In this document: positions 1 to 7,921 of the stretch, in pieces
How the letters are laid out: each line of letters starts with the position of its first letter
How positions within the stretch are numbered: position 1 is the stretch's first letter
Assembly (NCBI GenBank): GCA_016702505.1
Contig: JADJDU010000014.1
Coordinates: 66,052 to 130,051, forward strand
Direction: 5' to 3'
From: Microthrixaceae bacterium
Lineage (GTDB): Bacteria; Actinomycetota; Acidimicrobiia; Acidimicrobiales; Iamiaceae
Length of the DNA stretch: 64,000 bases
Notes under the pieces: model-generated
What the model saw: the letters and a program-made list of their open reading frames with translations, nothing else
What the model was told of the DNA's origin: nothing
Databases searched by the model: none
Program-made: the position numbers and the translations under genes

Positions 1-437
1 GGTTCCCGATCTGCCTGACGATTCTGGTCAAGACCGAGCCCGCCGCCATCTGGGTGATCTTCCTCGCCGCCCTGTGGCCCGTCGTCATCAACACCGCAGC
101 CGGGGCCGGGTCGGTGCCGACCGACCAGTCCGACGTGGCCCGGGTGTTCCGGTTCTCGCCCTACACCCGCATCCGCGAGATCGTCGTCCCGCACGCTCTG
201 CCGTCGATCATCACCGGACTGCGACTGTCGATGGGGGTGGCTTGGATGGTCATCGTGGCCGCCGAGATGCTGGCGGCATCGAGCGGAATCGGCTTCTACA
301 TATGGCAGTCCTACAACGGCCAGGGTCTGGCCTACGTCCTGTCGGCTGTCATCCTCATCGGTGGCACCGGCGTCGTCCTCGACCTGGCCTTCCAGGCCCT
401 CGGTCGTCTCGTCAACCACACGGAGGCACGGTCATGA
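1..437 (+). CDS. ABC transporter permease, nitrate/sulfonate type (5' end outside window)
   Basis: C-terminal part of a binding-protein-dependent permease of the NrtB/SsuC/TauC kind, which forms the membrane channel of an importer for small anions. The reading frame is open from base 3. The segment after the first hydrophobic stretch (ARVFRFSPYTRIREIVVPHALP) is the EAA-type loop that contacts the ATPase, followed by two more hydrophobic helices. The stop codon overlaps the ATG of the ATPase gene (ATGA at 434-437), so the two are translationally coupled. Which anion is carried cannot be read from this fragment. Confidence 0.85.
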   Translation, partial: FPICLTILVKTEPAAIWVIFLAALWPVVINTAAGAGSVPTDQSDVARVFRFSPYTRIREIVVPHALPSIITGLRLSMGVAWMVIVAAEMLAASSGIGFYIWQSYNGQGLAYVLSAVILIGGTGVVLDLAFQALGRLVNHTEARS

Positions 438-1234
438 GCTTGCAGATCGAAGGGGTTTGGAAGGGGTTCGCCCACGGTGGGTCCCGTCAATGGGTCCTGC
501 GGGACGTGAACCTGGAGGTCCAACCCGGTGAGTTCGTGTCGCTGATCGGCCACTCGGGCTGTGGCAAGAGCACGCTGCTCAACGTGCTGGGAGGGCTCGG
601 TACCGCCGACGCCGGTGAGGTGCGCCTCGACGGGGAGGTGGTGGCCGGACCCAGTCCTGACAGGGCCATGGTGTTCCAGAGCTATTCGTTGCTGCCCCGG
701 CTCAGCCTGGTGCGCAACGTCCATGCCGCCGTCCGCTCGGCACGACGGGACTGGTCGGCCGAGAAGGTCGACAGCGCCGCCGAGCGGTACTTGCAAGGTG
801 TCGGGCTGTGGGAGCACCGGGACAAGAAGCCCCATCAGGTGTCGGGCGGCATGCAGCAACGGTGCGCCGTGGCTCGGGCATTCGCCGTGGAGCCCCGGGT
901 GCTGTTGTTGGATGAACCCTTCGGGGCGCTCGACGCCCTGACCCGGGCCCGTCTCCAAGCTCAACTGATCGACCTGTGGTCGAGTGAGTCCGAGACCGAG
1001 ATGGTGGTGATGGTCACCCACGGCATCGACGAGGCCATCCTCCTGTCCGACCGGGTGGTGGTCATGTCCAACCCGCCCGGCCGTTCGGTCAGCGCGGTGA
1101 TCCCAGTGGACATCCCCCGGCCTCGGGATCGGGTGTCGATAATCGACGACCCCCACTTCCGTGACGTGCAGACCGAACTGCTCGCTCTGTTGTACCGGGA
1201 TCAGGCCCGAGAGGTGGAGGGTGCCGTGGCCTGA
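434..1234 (+). CDS. ABC transporter ATP-binding protein, nitrate/sulfonate type
   Basis: 266-residue ATPase that energises the preceding permease. Walker A GHSGCGKST lies at residues 39-47, the Q-loop Gln at 82, the signature VSGGM at 136-140, Walker B LLLDEP at 157-162 and the H-loop His at 196. The stretch THGIDEAILLSDRVVVMSNPPG is typical of the NrtC/NrtD/SsuB/TauB group, so nitrate, sulfonate or a related anion is the likely cargo. The start is the ATG overlapping the permease stop. A periplasmic binding protein would be expected upstream, outside the window. Confidence 0.88.
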   Translation: MSLQIEGVWKGFAHGGSRQWVLRDVNLEVQPGEFVSLIGHSGCGKSTLLNVLGGLGTADAGEVRLDGEVVAGPSPDRAMVFQSYSLLPRLSLVRNVHAAVRSARRDWSAEKVDSAAERYLQGVGLWEHRDKKPHQVSGGMQQRCAVARAFAVEPRVLLLDEPFGALDALTRARLQAQLIDLWSSESETEMVVMVTHGIDEAILLSDRVVVMSNPPGRSVSAVIPVDIPRPRDRVSIIDDPHFRDVQTELLALLYRDQAREVEGAVA

Positions 1235-1247
1235 CCCGGTTCGGGTC

Positions 1248-1317
1248 GGGGGTGGCGGCCGAGGCGGGCGCCGCCACCTCTTGCGGGGGTGGCGGTCGAA
1301 GTGGGCGCCGCCATTCC
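1248..1317 (+). terminator. Repeated GC hairpin after the ABC operon
   Basis: Directly after the ATPase stop, GGTGGCGG (1251-1258) pairs perfectly with CCGCCACC (1271-1278) around a 12-nt loop. A close copy of the same unit follows at about 1285-1317. There is no U-rich tail, so this is at best a hairpin-only terminator; an alternative is a small tandem repeat of no known role. Confidence 0.4.
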
Positions 1318-1408
1318 TTCACTGGGTTTGGCGGTCGAGGTCGACCACGGGCGCCAGAACTCCGGCTACGGTCGGCGCACACAGCGCTCGTGACGAAGGG
1401 ACCCCGAG

Positions 1409-1939
1409 ATGGTTTTGGCTTTGACCCCTGATTCCGGTCTGTACCAACTGGTCGTGTTCGCTCACATCCTCACTGCGATCGTGGGCTTCGGTTCCACCTT
1501 CGTGTGGCCGATGCTCAGCGCCAAGGTCCGCAAGAGCGGCGATCCAGCCCTGATGCTCAAGGTGAGCGAGATGATCGACGAAGCCGGCCACGTCCTTACG
1601 TCGCCGTTCATCTGGGCGTCGGGAGCCTTCGGGCTCCTGGCCGTCGTCTTGGCCTCGGGTATGGACGGGACCTACATCGAGTTCTCCGACATGTGGATCA
1701 GCATTGCCATGACGTTGTACCTGGTGGCGCTCGGTGTGTCGTTGGGGTTGCACTACCCCAACCTCAAGGCGATGCTGGCCCTCCAGCGAGAGATGGCCGC
1801 CGCCGGCCCACCCCAGGGCGGGCCACCCCCGCAGTTGGCCGAGCTGCAAGAACGAGGCAAGAAGGCCGCCATGTTCGGCGGAATCCTCCACCTCCTGTTC
1901 GTCCTCATCCTCCTGGACATGGTCTTCAAGCCCACCTGA
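1409..1939 (+). CDS. Integral membrane protein, DUF2269-like
   Basis: 176 residues with four hydrophobic segments (about residues 12-33, 62-84, 92-114 and 152-173) and a short Pro/Gly-rich cytoplasmic stretch near 130-142. The N-terminal FAHILTAIVGFGSTFVWP resembles the DUF2269 family of predicted membrane proteins, whose function is unknown. It stands alone between the ABC operon and an isochorismatase-fold gene. ATG at 1409 is the first start giving the full first helix. Confidence 0.6.
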   Translation: MVLALTPDSGLYQLVVFAHILTAIVGFGSTFVWPMLSAKVRKSGDPALMLKVSEMIDEAGHVLTSPFIWASGAFGLLAVVLASGMDGTYIEFSDMWISIAMTLYLVALGVSLGLHYPNLKAMLALQREMAAAGPPQGGPPPQLAELQERGKKAAMFGGILHLLFVLILLDMVFKPT

Positions 1940-2002
1940 GGCTGCCGCCTACTCCTCGGGTGACTCGCTGGCTCGCCCTGAACGGCGGGCCACCTACGGT
2001 GT

Positions 2003-2019
2003 CCTGACGCGGCGTCAGA
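2003..2019. promoter_or_regulatory. Regulon palindrome, site 1 (before the isochorismatase-fold gene)
   Basis: CCTGACG-CGG-CGTCAGA, a near-perfect match to the TCTGACG-N3-CGTCAGA operator repeated across the window. It directly abuts a -10-like TACGCT (2020-2025), which lies 9 nt before the ATG at 2035. A bound repressor would cover the -35/-10 spacer. The stretch CGTCAGATACGCTCGGC is identical to that at the fadE31 promoter (47866-47882). Confidence 0.7.
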
Positions 2020-2034
2020 TACGCTCGGCGGTCC

Positions 2035-2661
2035 ATGGCTGTTGACCTTGCTTCCCTTGTTGACCCTGCCCACACGGCCGTCGTCACCTCTGAAGTTCAG
2101 AACGGGGTGGTGGGGGAGCGTTCGGCCCTTCCCGCGCTGGCCGAAGCGGCTGGACCCATTGTGGAACGGTTGTCGGTGCTGCTGGACGCCGCTCGGCCCG
2201 CCGGTGTGCGGGTGATCCATGCCACCGCGGCTCGACGGGCCGATGCCGCCGGGTCCAACACCAACGCCCGCCTGTTCGCGGCGGTGAAGAAGTCGCCGGT
2301 GGCTCTGCTGCCGGGCTCTCCCGAAGCCGACGTGGTCCCGGCCCTGGGCCCCTCACCCGAGGACCTGGTGTTGTGTCGCCTCCACGGTCTCAACCCCATG
2401 GCCGGCACCGACCTGGACCCGATCCTTCGCAACCTCGGCGTCCGGACCCTGGTGGTTACCGGCGTGTCGGTGAACGTGGCCGTCACCAACTTGGTGATGG
2501 ACGCCGTCAACCACGGCTACCAGGTGGTCCTGCCCCGAGACGCGGTGTGCGGCATCCCCGCCGCCTATGCCGATGCGGTGATCGACAACACCCTTTCCCT
2601 GCTGGCCACCCTCACCACCGTGGATGACCTGGTGGCCGCCTGGTCGGGAGTCGGTTCTTGA
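2035..2661 (+). CDS. Isochorismatase-fold (cysteine hydrolase family) protein lacking the catalytic Cys
   Basis: 208 residues with the alpha/beta fold of the isochorismatase/nicotinamidase family. The catalytic triad seems replaced: the usual Asp after the first strand is Glu20 (VVTSEVQNG), the Lys position reads Arg115 (LVLCRLHG), and the Cys position of GVxTxxCV reads Ala149 (GVSVNVAV). The protein may therefore use different chemistry or be a non-catalytic binder. A regulon palindrome and a -10-like element sit just upstream, which links it to the lipid/steroid regulon. Its stop codon falls in the first of four TTCTTG-type palindromes. Substrate unknown. Confidence 0.75.
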   Translation: MAVDLASLVDPAHTAVVTSEVQNGVVGERSALPALAEAAGPIVERLSVLLDAARPAGVRVIHATAARRADAAGSNTNARLFAAVKKSPVALLPGSPEADVVPALGPSPEDLVLCRLHGLNPMAGTDLDPILRNLGVRTLVVTGVSVNVAVTNLVMDAVNHGYQVVLPRDAVCGIPAAYADAVIDNTLSLLATLTTVDDLVAAWSGVGS

Positions 2662-2796
2662 GCAAGATCGGGCGACATGCCGACCACTTCTTGCCCAAGA
2701 ACGGTTTCGGCCTTGGCGCGGGTCGGAACTGGGGCGAGATCTGGTTGGCGGGCGACCACTTCTTGCCCGAGAACAGGTCGGATTCTTGCCCAAGAA
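2655..2796. promoter_or_regulatory. Four TTCTTG-NN-CAAGAA palindromes upstream of fadD3
   Basis: Copies at 2655-2668 (one mismatch), 2688-2701 (perfect), 2760-2773 (one mismatch) and 2783-2796 (perfect). Copies 2 and 3 share a longer identical context (CGACCACTTCTTGCCC). The array fills the gap between the isochorismatase-fold gene and fadD3, as expected for multiple operator sites. The core CTTG-nn-CAAG is the reverse arrangement of the mycobacterial KstR2 core CAAG-nn-CTTG, so a distinct regulator is inferred. A small TTG-start frame (2658-2840) through the repeats is not convincing as a gene. Confidence 0.6.
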
Positions 2797-2829
2797 CGGG
2801 GTGGGGGCAGCTGGCGCTTGGAGGGTCGG

Positions 2830-4642
2830 ATGACTACTGAGAATGAGAACAGCGACGGGGACGACCCACGGGCGGACCGTCGGTGGGTGACCATTCCGGC
2901 TGCGGTCGTGGACGTAGCGGCTCGGCTCGGTGACCGGGAGGCGATCGTCGACCAGGACGGGGCCGGGGGTTTCCGAACCTGGACCTGGGCCGAGGTGGCC
3001 CGAGAGACCGATCGGGCTGCCGCGGCCTTTCTGGCCGCAGGGGTCGAACGAGGCGACCGGGTGGCGGTGTGGGCCCCGAACTGTGCCGAATGGGTGATCG
3101 CCCTGTTCGGGCTTCAGAGCGTCGGGGCGGTGCTGGTCCCGCTCAACACCCGCTACAAGGGGGGCTGAAGCCGCCGACATCATCGAGCGGAGCCGGGCGC
3201 GGATCCTGGTCACCGTCGACGGGTTCCTGGGCAACCACTACCCGGCCATGCTCGCCGGGCACGACTTGCCTCACCTGGAGCGGATCGTGGTCCTGCGGGC
3301 CGAGCCTGAGACCGGTGCTGGTACCCAGGACGACCTGACTGGCAGTGCGGGCCAGGGCGACCAGAAGGGCCCGGAGGACCTGACTGGCAGTGCGGGCCAG
3401 GGCGACCAGGAGGGTCAGGGCGGTGCCGCTGGTCAGGGCGGTGCCGCGGGTCAGGGCGGTGCCGCGGGTCAGGCGGGCCGAGTGCCAACCGAGACCTGGG
3501 AGGAGTTCCTGGCTGCTGGCGAGGCCGGGGTCACCGTTGTCCAGGTGGCCGAGCGGCGCGCCGAGGTGCAGCCCACCGACACCGCCGACCTGTTGTTCAC
3601 CTCGGGAACCACCGGCAAGCCCAAGGGTGTCATCTGCAACCACAGTCAGGTGCTGCGCACTGTTGCCACCTGGGCCAACGTCGTCGGACTGAACGAGGAC
3701 GACCGGTACCTGGCCATCAACCCGTTCTTCCACTCCTTCGGGTACAAGGCCGGCATCGTGGCCTGGCTCGCCACCGGCTGCGTGCTGGTACCCATGCCGG
3801 TGTTCGACGTGCCCGAGGCCATGCGCCTCATCTCCGAGCAGCGCATCTCGATGGTCCCGGGACCGCCGACGCTCTACCAGACCATCCTCAACCACCCCGA
3901 CCGGTCCCAACTCGACTCGTCCAGCCTCCGCTTGGCGGTCACCGGTGCCGCCAGCGTCCCCGTCGCCCTCATCGAGCAGATGCGCACCGACCTCGGCTTC
4001 GACACCGTGATAACCGCCTACGGGCTCACCGAGGCTTGCGGCTTCGCCACCATGTGCCGCCGGGGCGACGACGCCGTCACCATCGCCACCACCTCGGGTC
4101 GGGCCATGCCCGGGATCGAGGTGAAGGTGGTCGACGACGACGGTAACGAGATGGCTGCGGGGGAAGCCGGCGAGGTGGTGGTGCGGGGCTACAACGTGAT
4201 GGCTGGCTACTTCGAGAACCCCGAGGCCACCGCCGAGACCATCGATGCCGAGGGCTGGCTTCACACCGGTGACGTCGGGGTGATGGACGAGCGTGGCTAC
4301 CTCCGCATCACCGACCGCAAGAAGGACCTGTTCATCTCCGGCGGGTTCAACGCCTACCCGGCCGAGATAGAGAACCTCCTGCTGGCCCATCCCCACATCG
4401 CCCAGGTCGCGGTGGTCGGCGTGGCCGACGAACGCCTCGGGGAAGTCGGAGCCGCCTTCGTGGTGGCCGCCACCGGCACCACCCCCGACCCGGCCGAGAT
4501 CGTGGCCTGGGCCCGCGACCACATGGCCAACTACAAGGTCCCCCGCATCGTGCGGGTGGTCGATGCCCTTCCGTTCAACGCCGGCGGCAAGGTGATGAAG
4601 TTCGAGCTCCGCGAGCTCCTGGACAGAGAGACGACGCAGTGA
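2830..4642 (+). CDS. fadD3: Acyl-CoA synthetase, FadD3-like (HIP-CoA ligase), with a +1 frameshift
   Basis: ANL-family acyl-CoA ligase closest in memory to mycobacterial FadD3, which activates HIP, the steroid C/D-ring propionate, to HIP-CoA. Visible marks are the AMP-binding TSGTTGKPKGV, FFHSFGYKAG, AYGLTEACG, the hinge ITDRKKDLFISGGFNAYPAEIE and the C-terminal NAGGKVMK lysine. The frame is broken at the six-G run 3160-3165: removing one G restores RYKGAEAADII. The rest is intact, so a sequencing error or a very recent mutation is likely. A Gly/Gln-rich repeat insert (3332-3476) lies between two conserved blocks. Start ATG 2830 has GGAGG just upstream; the stop overlaps the DoxX GTG. Confidence 0.85.
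3332..3476 (+). repeat. Coding tandem repeats inside fadD3
   Basis: An identical 33-bp unit (3332-3364 and 3377-3409) repeats with a 45-bp period, followed by three copies of an 18-bp unit GGTCAGGGCGGTGCCGCK (3413-3430, 3431-3448, 3449-3466) and a partial fourth. They encode a low-complexity Gly/Ala/Gln linker that I do not recall in FadD3 proteins. It lies between the two halves of the N-terminal domain and probably forms a flexible surface loop. Confidence 0.85.
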
Positions 4643-5163
4643 CGAACTACGCCGACCAGATGGACAACATCATGTTGTTGGTCCGCATCTTCTTGGGCTT
4701 CACCCTGGCCTTCCACGGCTACTGGAAGTTCTTCAAGGGAGGCAAGATCGCCGGTACCGCGGGCTGGTTCGACTCCATGGGCATGAAGCCCAACGGCAAG
4801 GTCCATGCCTACCTGGCCGCCTCCACCGAGCTGGGTTGCGGGGTGCTGATGGCCGTCGGCTTCCTCACCCCGTTGGCCGCGGCCGGCTACGTGAGCCTGA
4901 TGATCGTGGCGGCGTGGACCGTGCACCGGGCCAACGGGTACCGCAGCGGGATCGACGGCTGGGAGTACAACTCGGTTCTGGCCGTGTTCGCCGCCTACGT
5001 GGCCGCCACCAGCCCCGGACGTCATTCGATCGACCACGCCATGGAGCTCTCGTTCGCCTTCAAGCCCTACACCGCCTTCGGCATCGCCATCGGGGTTGGA
5101 GTCGCCGGTGCGGTCGGCCTGTTGGCTGCCTGCTACCGGCCGCCGGCCAAGGCCGCTGAGTAG
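4639..5163 (+). CDS. DoxX-family membrane protein
   Basis: 174 residues with four predicted membrane helices (about 9-27, 56-80, 86-108 and 142-166) and the DoxX-like start IFLGFTLAFHGYWKFF. DoxX proteins are small quinone/redox-linked or unassigned membrane proteins. The GTG start overlaps the fadD3 stop (GTGA at 4639-4642), so it is co-translated with fadD3, and the TetR gene follows 44 bp later. A role alongside HIP activation is inferred only from position. Confidence 0.75.
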   Translation: MTNYADQMDNIMLLVRIFLGFTLAFHGYWKFFKGGKIAGTAGWFDSMGMKPNGKVHAYLAASTELGCGVLMAVGFLTPLAAAGYVSLMIVAAWTVHRANGYRSGIDGWEYNSVLAVFAAYVAATSPGRHSIDHAMELSFAFKPYTAFGIAIGVGVAGAVGLLAACYRPPAKAAE

Positions 5164-5196
5164 GCGATGGCGGTGCCGGACCGATCCGCCTCCTAT

Positions 5197-5230
5197 CCTG
5201 ACGCCCCGTGACATCTGACGCCCCGTCAAC
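5197..5230. promoter_or_regulatory. Regulon palindromes, sites 2 and 3 (tandem, over the tetR start codon)
   Basis: Two copies 17 bp apart: CCTGACG-CCC-CGTGACA (5197-5213, imperfect) and TCTGACG-CCC-CGTCAAC (5214-5230). The GTG start at 5208 lies inside the first. A -10-like TATCCT (5194-5199) ends 8 nt before the GTG, so the transcript is probably leaderless and both sites lie just downstream of the promoter. This arrangement suggests autorepression by the encoded TetR protein. Confidence 0.65.
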
Positions 5231-5891
5231 TTTGCCCGACGACGAAGTCGAGCCCCGCGCCGCTGACGGGCGCGTCCCGGGACGGCGAGGCCTGGCCACC
5301 CGCCAGCGCCTCCTGGAGTGCACCACCGAAATGTTGCGCTCCAGCTCCTACCGGGATCTCAAGGTGGTCGACATCGCCCGGGAAGCGGGGACGTCGCCCG
5401 CCACCTTCTACCAGTACTTCCCCGACGTCGAGTCAGCGATCCTGGTGTTGGCCGACGACATGGTCGACGCTGGTGTGGAGCGCTTCGCGGCCGTCATGTC
5501 CGACAACTCGTGGAAGGGCCGCGTCGGTTACGAGGCGGCCGAGGCGTTGGCCGACGCCGTCCTCACCTTCTGGGACGAGAACCAACCGGTCCTCCGGGTG
5601 GTCAACCTGGCCACCGACGAAGGCGACAAGCGGTTTGCCACCGTGCGCACCCGGCTTCTGCGGGATCTGAACAACGCTCTGTCGGCCGCCGCTAAGGACC
5701 ACCAGGCCAACGGCAAGGGGCAGCCCGACGTTGCCCCCGACGCTATCGCCGGCGTGCTGGTGGCCATGCTGGTGCATGTGGCCGCCTATCGGGTTGGTTT
5801 CGAGTTCTGGGGGGTGCAGGCCCCAGACCTGCGCACGGTCATGGCCCGCATCGTCTACTGGTCGATCACCGGAGTGAAACCTCCGGCTTGA
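5208..5891 (+). CDS. TetR-family regulator, candidate master regulator of the palindrome regulon
   Basis: 227-residue TetR/AcrR protein. After a disordered acidic leader, the HTH lies at about residues 29-78 (TRQRLLECTTEMLRSSSYRD, then DIAREAGTSPATFYQYFPD). The C-terminal half is a helical ligand-binding domain. Two copies of the regulon palindrome overlap its start codon, which fits autorepression, and it sits beside fadD3, whose product HIP-CoA is the KstR2 ligand in mycobacteria. The sequence does not look like a KstR2 orthologue. That it binds the other palindromes is inference. Confidence 0.8.
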   Translation: MTSDAPSTLPDDEVEPRAADGRVPGRRGLATRQRLLECTTEMLRSSSYRDLKVVDIAREAGTSPATFYQYFPDVESAILVLADDMVDAGVERFAAVMSDNSWKGRVGYEAAEALADAVLTFWDENQPVLRVVNLATDEGDKRFATVRTRLLRDLNNALSAAAKDHQANGKGQPDVAPDAIAGVLVAMLVHVAAYRVGFEFWGVQAPDLRTVMARIVYWSITGVKPPA

Positions 5892-5895
5892 TTGG

Positions 5896-5922
5896 TCCAC
5901 CGAAAGGCGAAGCCTTCCGGCG
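5896..5922. repeat. Dispersed 3'-end repeat, short copy
   Basis: Five bases after the tetR stop lies TCCACCGAAAGGC-GA-AGCC..., matching the first 27 bases of the repeat at 9830-9916 and 30380-30465. It can fold as CCG.AAGGC/GCCTT.CGG. It may act as a transcription terminator for tetR. Confidence 0.55.
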
Positions 5923-6079
5923 TCGCTGCTTCGAGGCGGTGGTCGGCACCAGTTCGAGGCACGGTGGGGTACCCCAGGGTGCTGGTGTGTCTGTGGGTGG
6001 AATCGGCATCCTCGACTGAGGTGACCTGAAGGGGCGTACGATCCGGGGCGATCCCGGACCCTCAGGCAAGACAGGAACC

Positions 6080-7018
6080 ATGGCATTTTCCCCTACTTCG
6101 GGAACCCTGGCGGTGGGCATGCAACTGCCCATCCAGTCCAAGTCCACCAACTTCGCCGAAGCCTGGGAGGCAGACGCCGGGGCCGCCGAGTTGGCCCGAG
6201 TGGCCCGGGCCGCCGACGCGGCCGGGTTCGCCTACATCGCGGTCTGCGACCACACCGCCATCCCCTCCGAGAAGGCCCCGGTCATGGGCACCGAGTGGTG
6301 GGACACCGTCGCCACCCTGGGCTGGCTGGCGGGGATAACCGAGCGGACCCGGCTCCTCAGTCACATCTACGTCCCCGCCTACCGTCACCCGCTCCAGGCG
6401 GCCAAGGCCTTCTCCACCCTCGACGTGGTGTCGGGCGGCCGGGTCATCTTGGGTGTGGGGGCAGGGCACGTCCGAGAAGAGTTCGAGATGCTCGGCCTTC
6501 CCTTCGAGGAACGGGGCCGACTGCTCGACGAATCGATCGACGCGCTGCGAGCCGCCTTCGCCGAGGACTACCCGACGCTGCCCGGACCCCGCTGGCCCGC
6601 CGCCGACATGGGTCAGCACCCCCGTCCGATCCAAGAGGATGGCCCTCCCATCTGGATCGGCGGCTCCTCCCCGGCTGCGCTGCGGCGAGCGGCCGAGCGC
6701 GGCGATGGCTGGCTGCCCCAGGGGCCCGTCGATGCCGAGATCCTCGGCCGGTTGGCAGACCTGCGGGCCGCGGCCGGGCGTCACGAGCCCTTCACCGTCG
6801 GTGCCCTGCTGGGTGCCACCTACGTGGGAGCACCGAGCTGGGATCTGGGTCAGCCGGTTCTGAGTGGACCGGCCGAGAAGATCGCCCACGTGCTGGACAA
6901 GTTCGCGGGCCTGGGTGTTGATCAGGTGCAGGTCCGGTTGCGTTCCCGCAGCGTCGACGAACTGGTCGAACAGATCGAGCGGTTCGGATCCGAGGTGCTG
7001 CCCCTTCTGAGGGCGTGA
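6080..7018 (+). CDS. LLM-class (F420-dependent type) oxidoreductase
   Basis: 312-residue luciferase-like TIM-barrel protein. Typical segments are the N-terminal GMQLPIQSKS, the ADAAGFAYIAVCDH strand, the LDVVSGGRVILGVGAGHVREEFEMLG block and PPIWIGGSSPAALRRAAERGDGWLP. Such proteins transfer hydride between coenzyme F420 (sometimes FMN) and a small substrate. Several actinobacterial steroid clusters contain them, but the substrate cannot be inferred. No regulon palindrome is seen upstream. It reads into the SDR operon after a 120-bp gap. Confidence 0.85.
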   Translation: MAFSPTSGTLAVGMQLPIQSKSTNFAEAWEADAGAAELARVARAADAAGFAYIAVCDHTAIPSEKAPVMGTEWWDTVATLGWLAGITERTRLLSHIYVPAYRHPLQAAKAFSTLDVVSGGRVILGVGAGHVREEFEMLGLPFEERGRLLDESIDALRAAFAEDYPTLPGPRWPAADMGQHPRPIQEDGPPIWIGGSSPAALRRAAERGDGWLPQGPVDAEILGRLADLRAAAGRHEPFTVGALLGATYVGAPSWDLGQPVLSGPAEKIAHVLDKFAGLGVDQVQVRLRSRSVDELVEQIERFGSEVLPLLRA

Positions 7019-7138
7019 ACCTCACCTCGGACATGGATCGGGGGCGGTCTCGGGATGGGGCTGGGCACGTCTCGATGGCGGACGAGGGCTGGTAGCTGGT
7101 GATGACCATTCGGTACTGACAACGAGGGAGATGATCTG

Positions 7139-7921
7139 GTGCTGTTGGAAGGAAAGGTCGGGCTGGTATCGGGCATCGGGCCGGGCATGGGTCGAGACAT
7201 CGCCTTGGCCTTCGCCCGCGAAGGTGCCGACGTGGCGCTGTTGGGACGGACAGAGGAGCGCCTGCGGTCAGTGGCCGAGGAGATCGAGGCGCTGGGTCGC
7301 CGAGCCTTGCCCGTGGTCTGTGACATCGCCGATGAAGCTGCGTGTGGAGCGGCGGCAGTAGCGGTGGCGGAAGGGCTGGGTCGGATCGATGTGCTGGTCA
7401 ACAACGCCTACCACGGCGGCGACGCCAAACCGTTCATGGAAGCCGACCTCGCCGACTGGCACACCACCATGGAGGTCAACCTGTTCGGATCGCTGTACCT
7501 GACCCGAGCGTGCGTCCCCCACCTCGAGGCGTCGGGTGACGGGCGAGTGGTGATGATCAACACCATGTCGGTCCAGCGCATCGAACGGCGGTGGGGGGCC
7601 TATGTGGCCTCCAAGGGCGCGCTGGCCGCCATCACCAAGACCCTGGCTCGCAAGCTCGGAGCCAAGGGGATCAGAGTCAACGGGGTGCACCCGGGCTACA
7701 TCTACGGCGACTCGGTGGAGTGGTACTTCAACCACCAGGCCGAGAAGCGGGGCATCACCTTCCAGGAGGTGTACGACGAGGTGGCGGCCGAGACCTGCCT
7801 GGGCTACCTGCCCCACTCCGAGGAGATCGCCGGGACCGTCGTGTACTTCGCATCCCCGCTGTCGCGGCCGGTGACCGGTCAGATGATCGGTGTCAACGCC
7901 GGTCACTGGTTCAACGGCTGA
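7139..7921 (+). CDS. SDR-family oxidoreductase
   Basis: 260-residue short-chain dehydrogenase with a Rossmann nucleotide-binding turn (VSGIGPGMGRDIA, near residues 9-21), the NNAY variant of the NNAG motif, and the catalytic YVASK. The C-terminal GYIYGDSVEWYFNHQAEKRG is extended relative to minimal SDRs. A GTG start is chosen, with a purine-rich GAGGGAG about 10 nt upstream. First gene of a tightly packed four-gene unit (7139-9823) whose stops and starts overlap. Confidence 0.85.
   Translation: MLLEGKVGLVSGIGPGMGRDIALAFAREGADVALLGRTEERLRSVAEEIEALGRRALPVVCDIADEAACGAAAVAVAEGLGRIDVLVNNAYHGGDAKPFMEADLADWHTTMEVNLFGSLYLTRACVPHLEASGDGRVVMINTMSVQRIERRWGAYVASKGALAAITKTLARKLGAKGIRVNGVHPGYIYGDSVEWYFNHQAEKRGITFQEVYDEVAAETCLGYLPHSEEIAGTVVYFASPLSRPVTGQMIGVNAGHWFNG

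Noticed and set aside
2655..2796. KstR2 boxes (AnCAAGnnCTTGnT) upstream of fadD3
   Set aside because: The palindromes read CTTG-nn-CAAG, the opposite half-site order, so they are not KstR2 consensus sites.
2658..2840. 60-codon TTG-start frame through the TTCTTG repeats, overlapping the fadD3 start
   Set aside because: The DHFLPKN/DHFLPEN pattern follows from DNA repeats; no ribosome-binding site and rare start codon. Treated as regulatory sequence.
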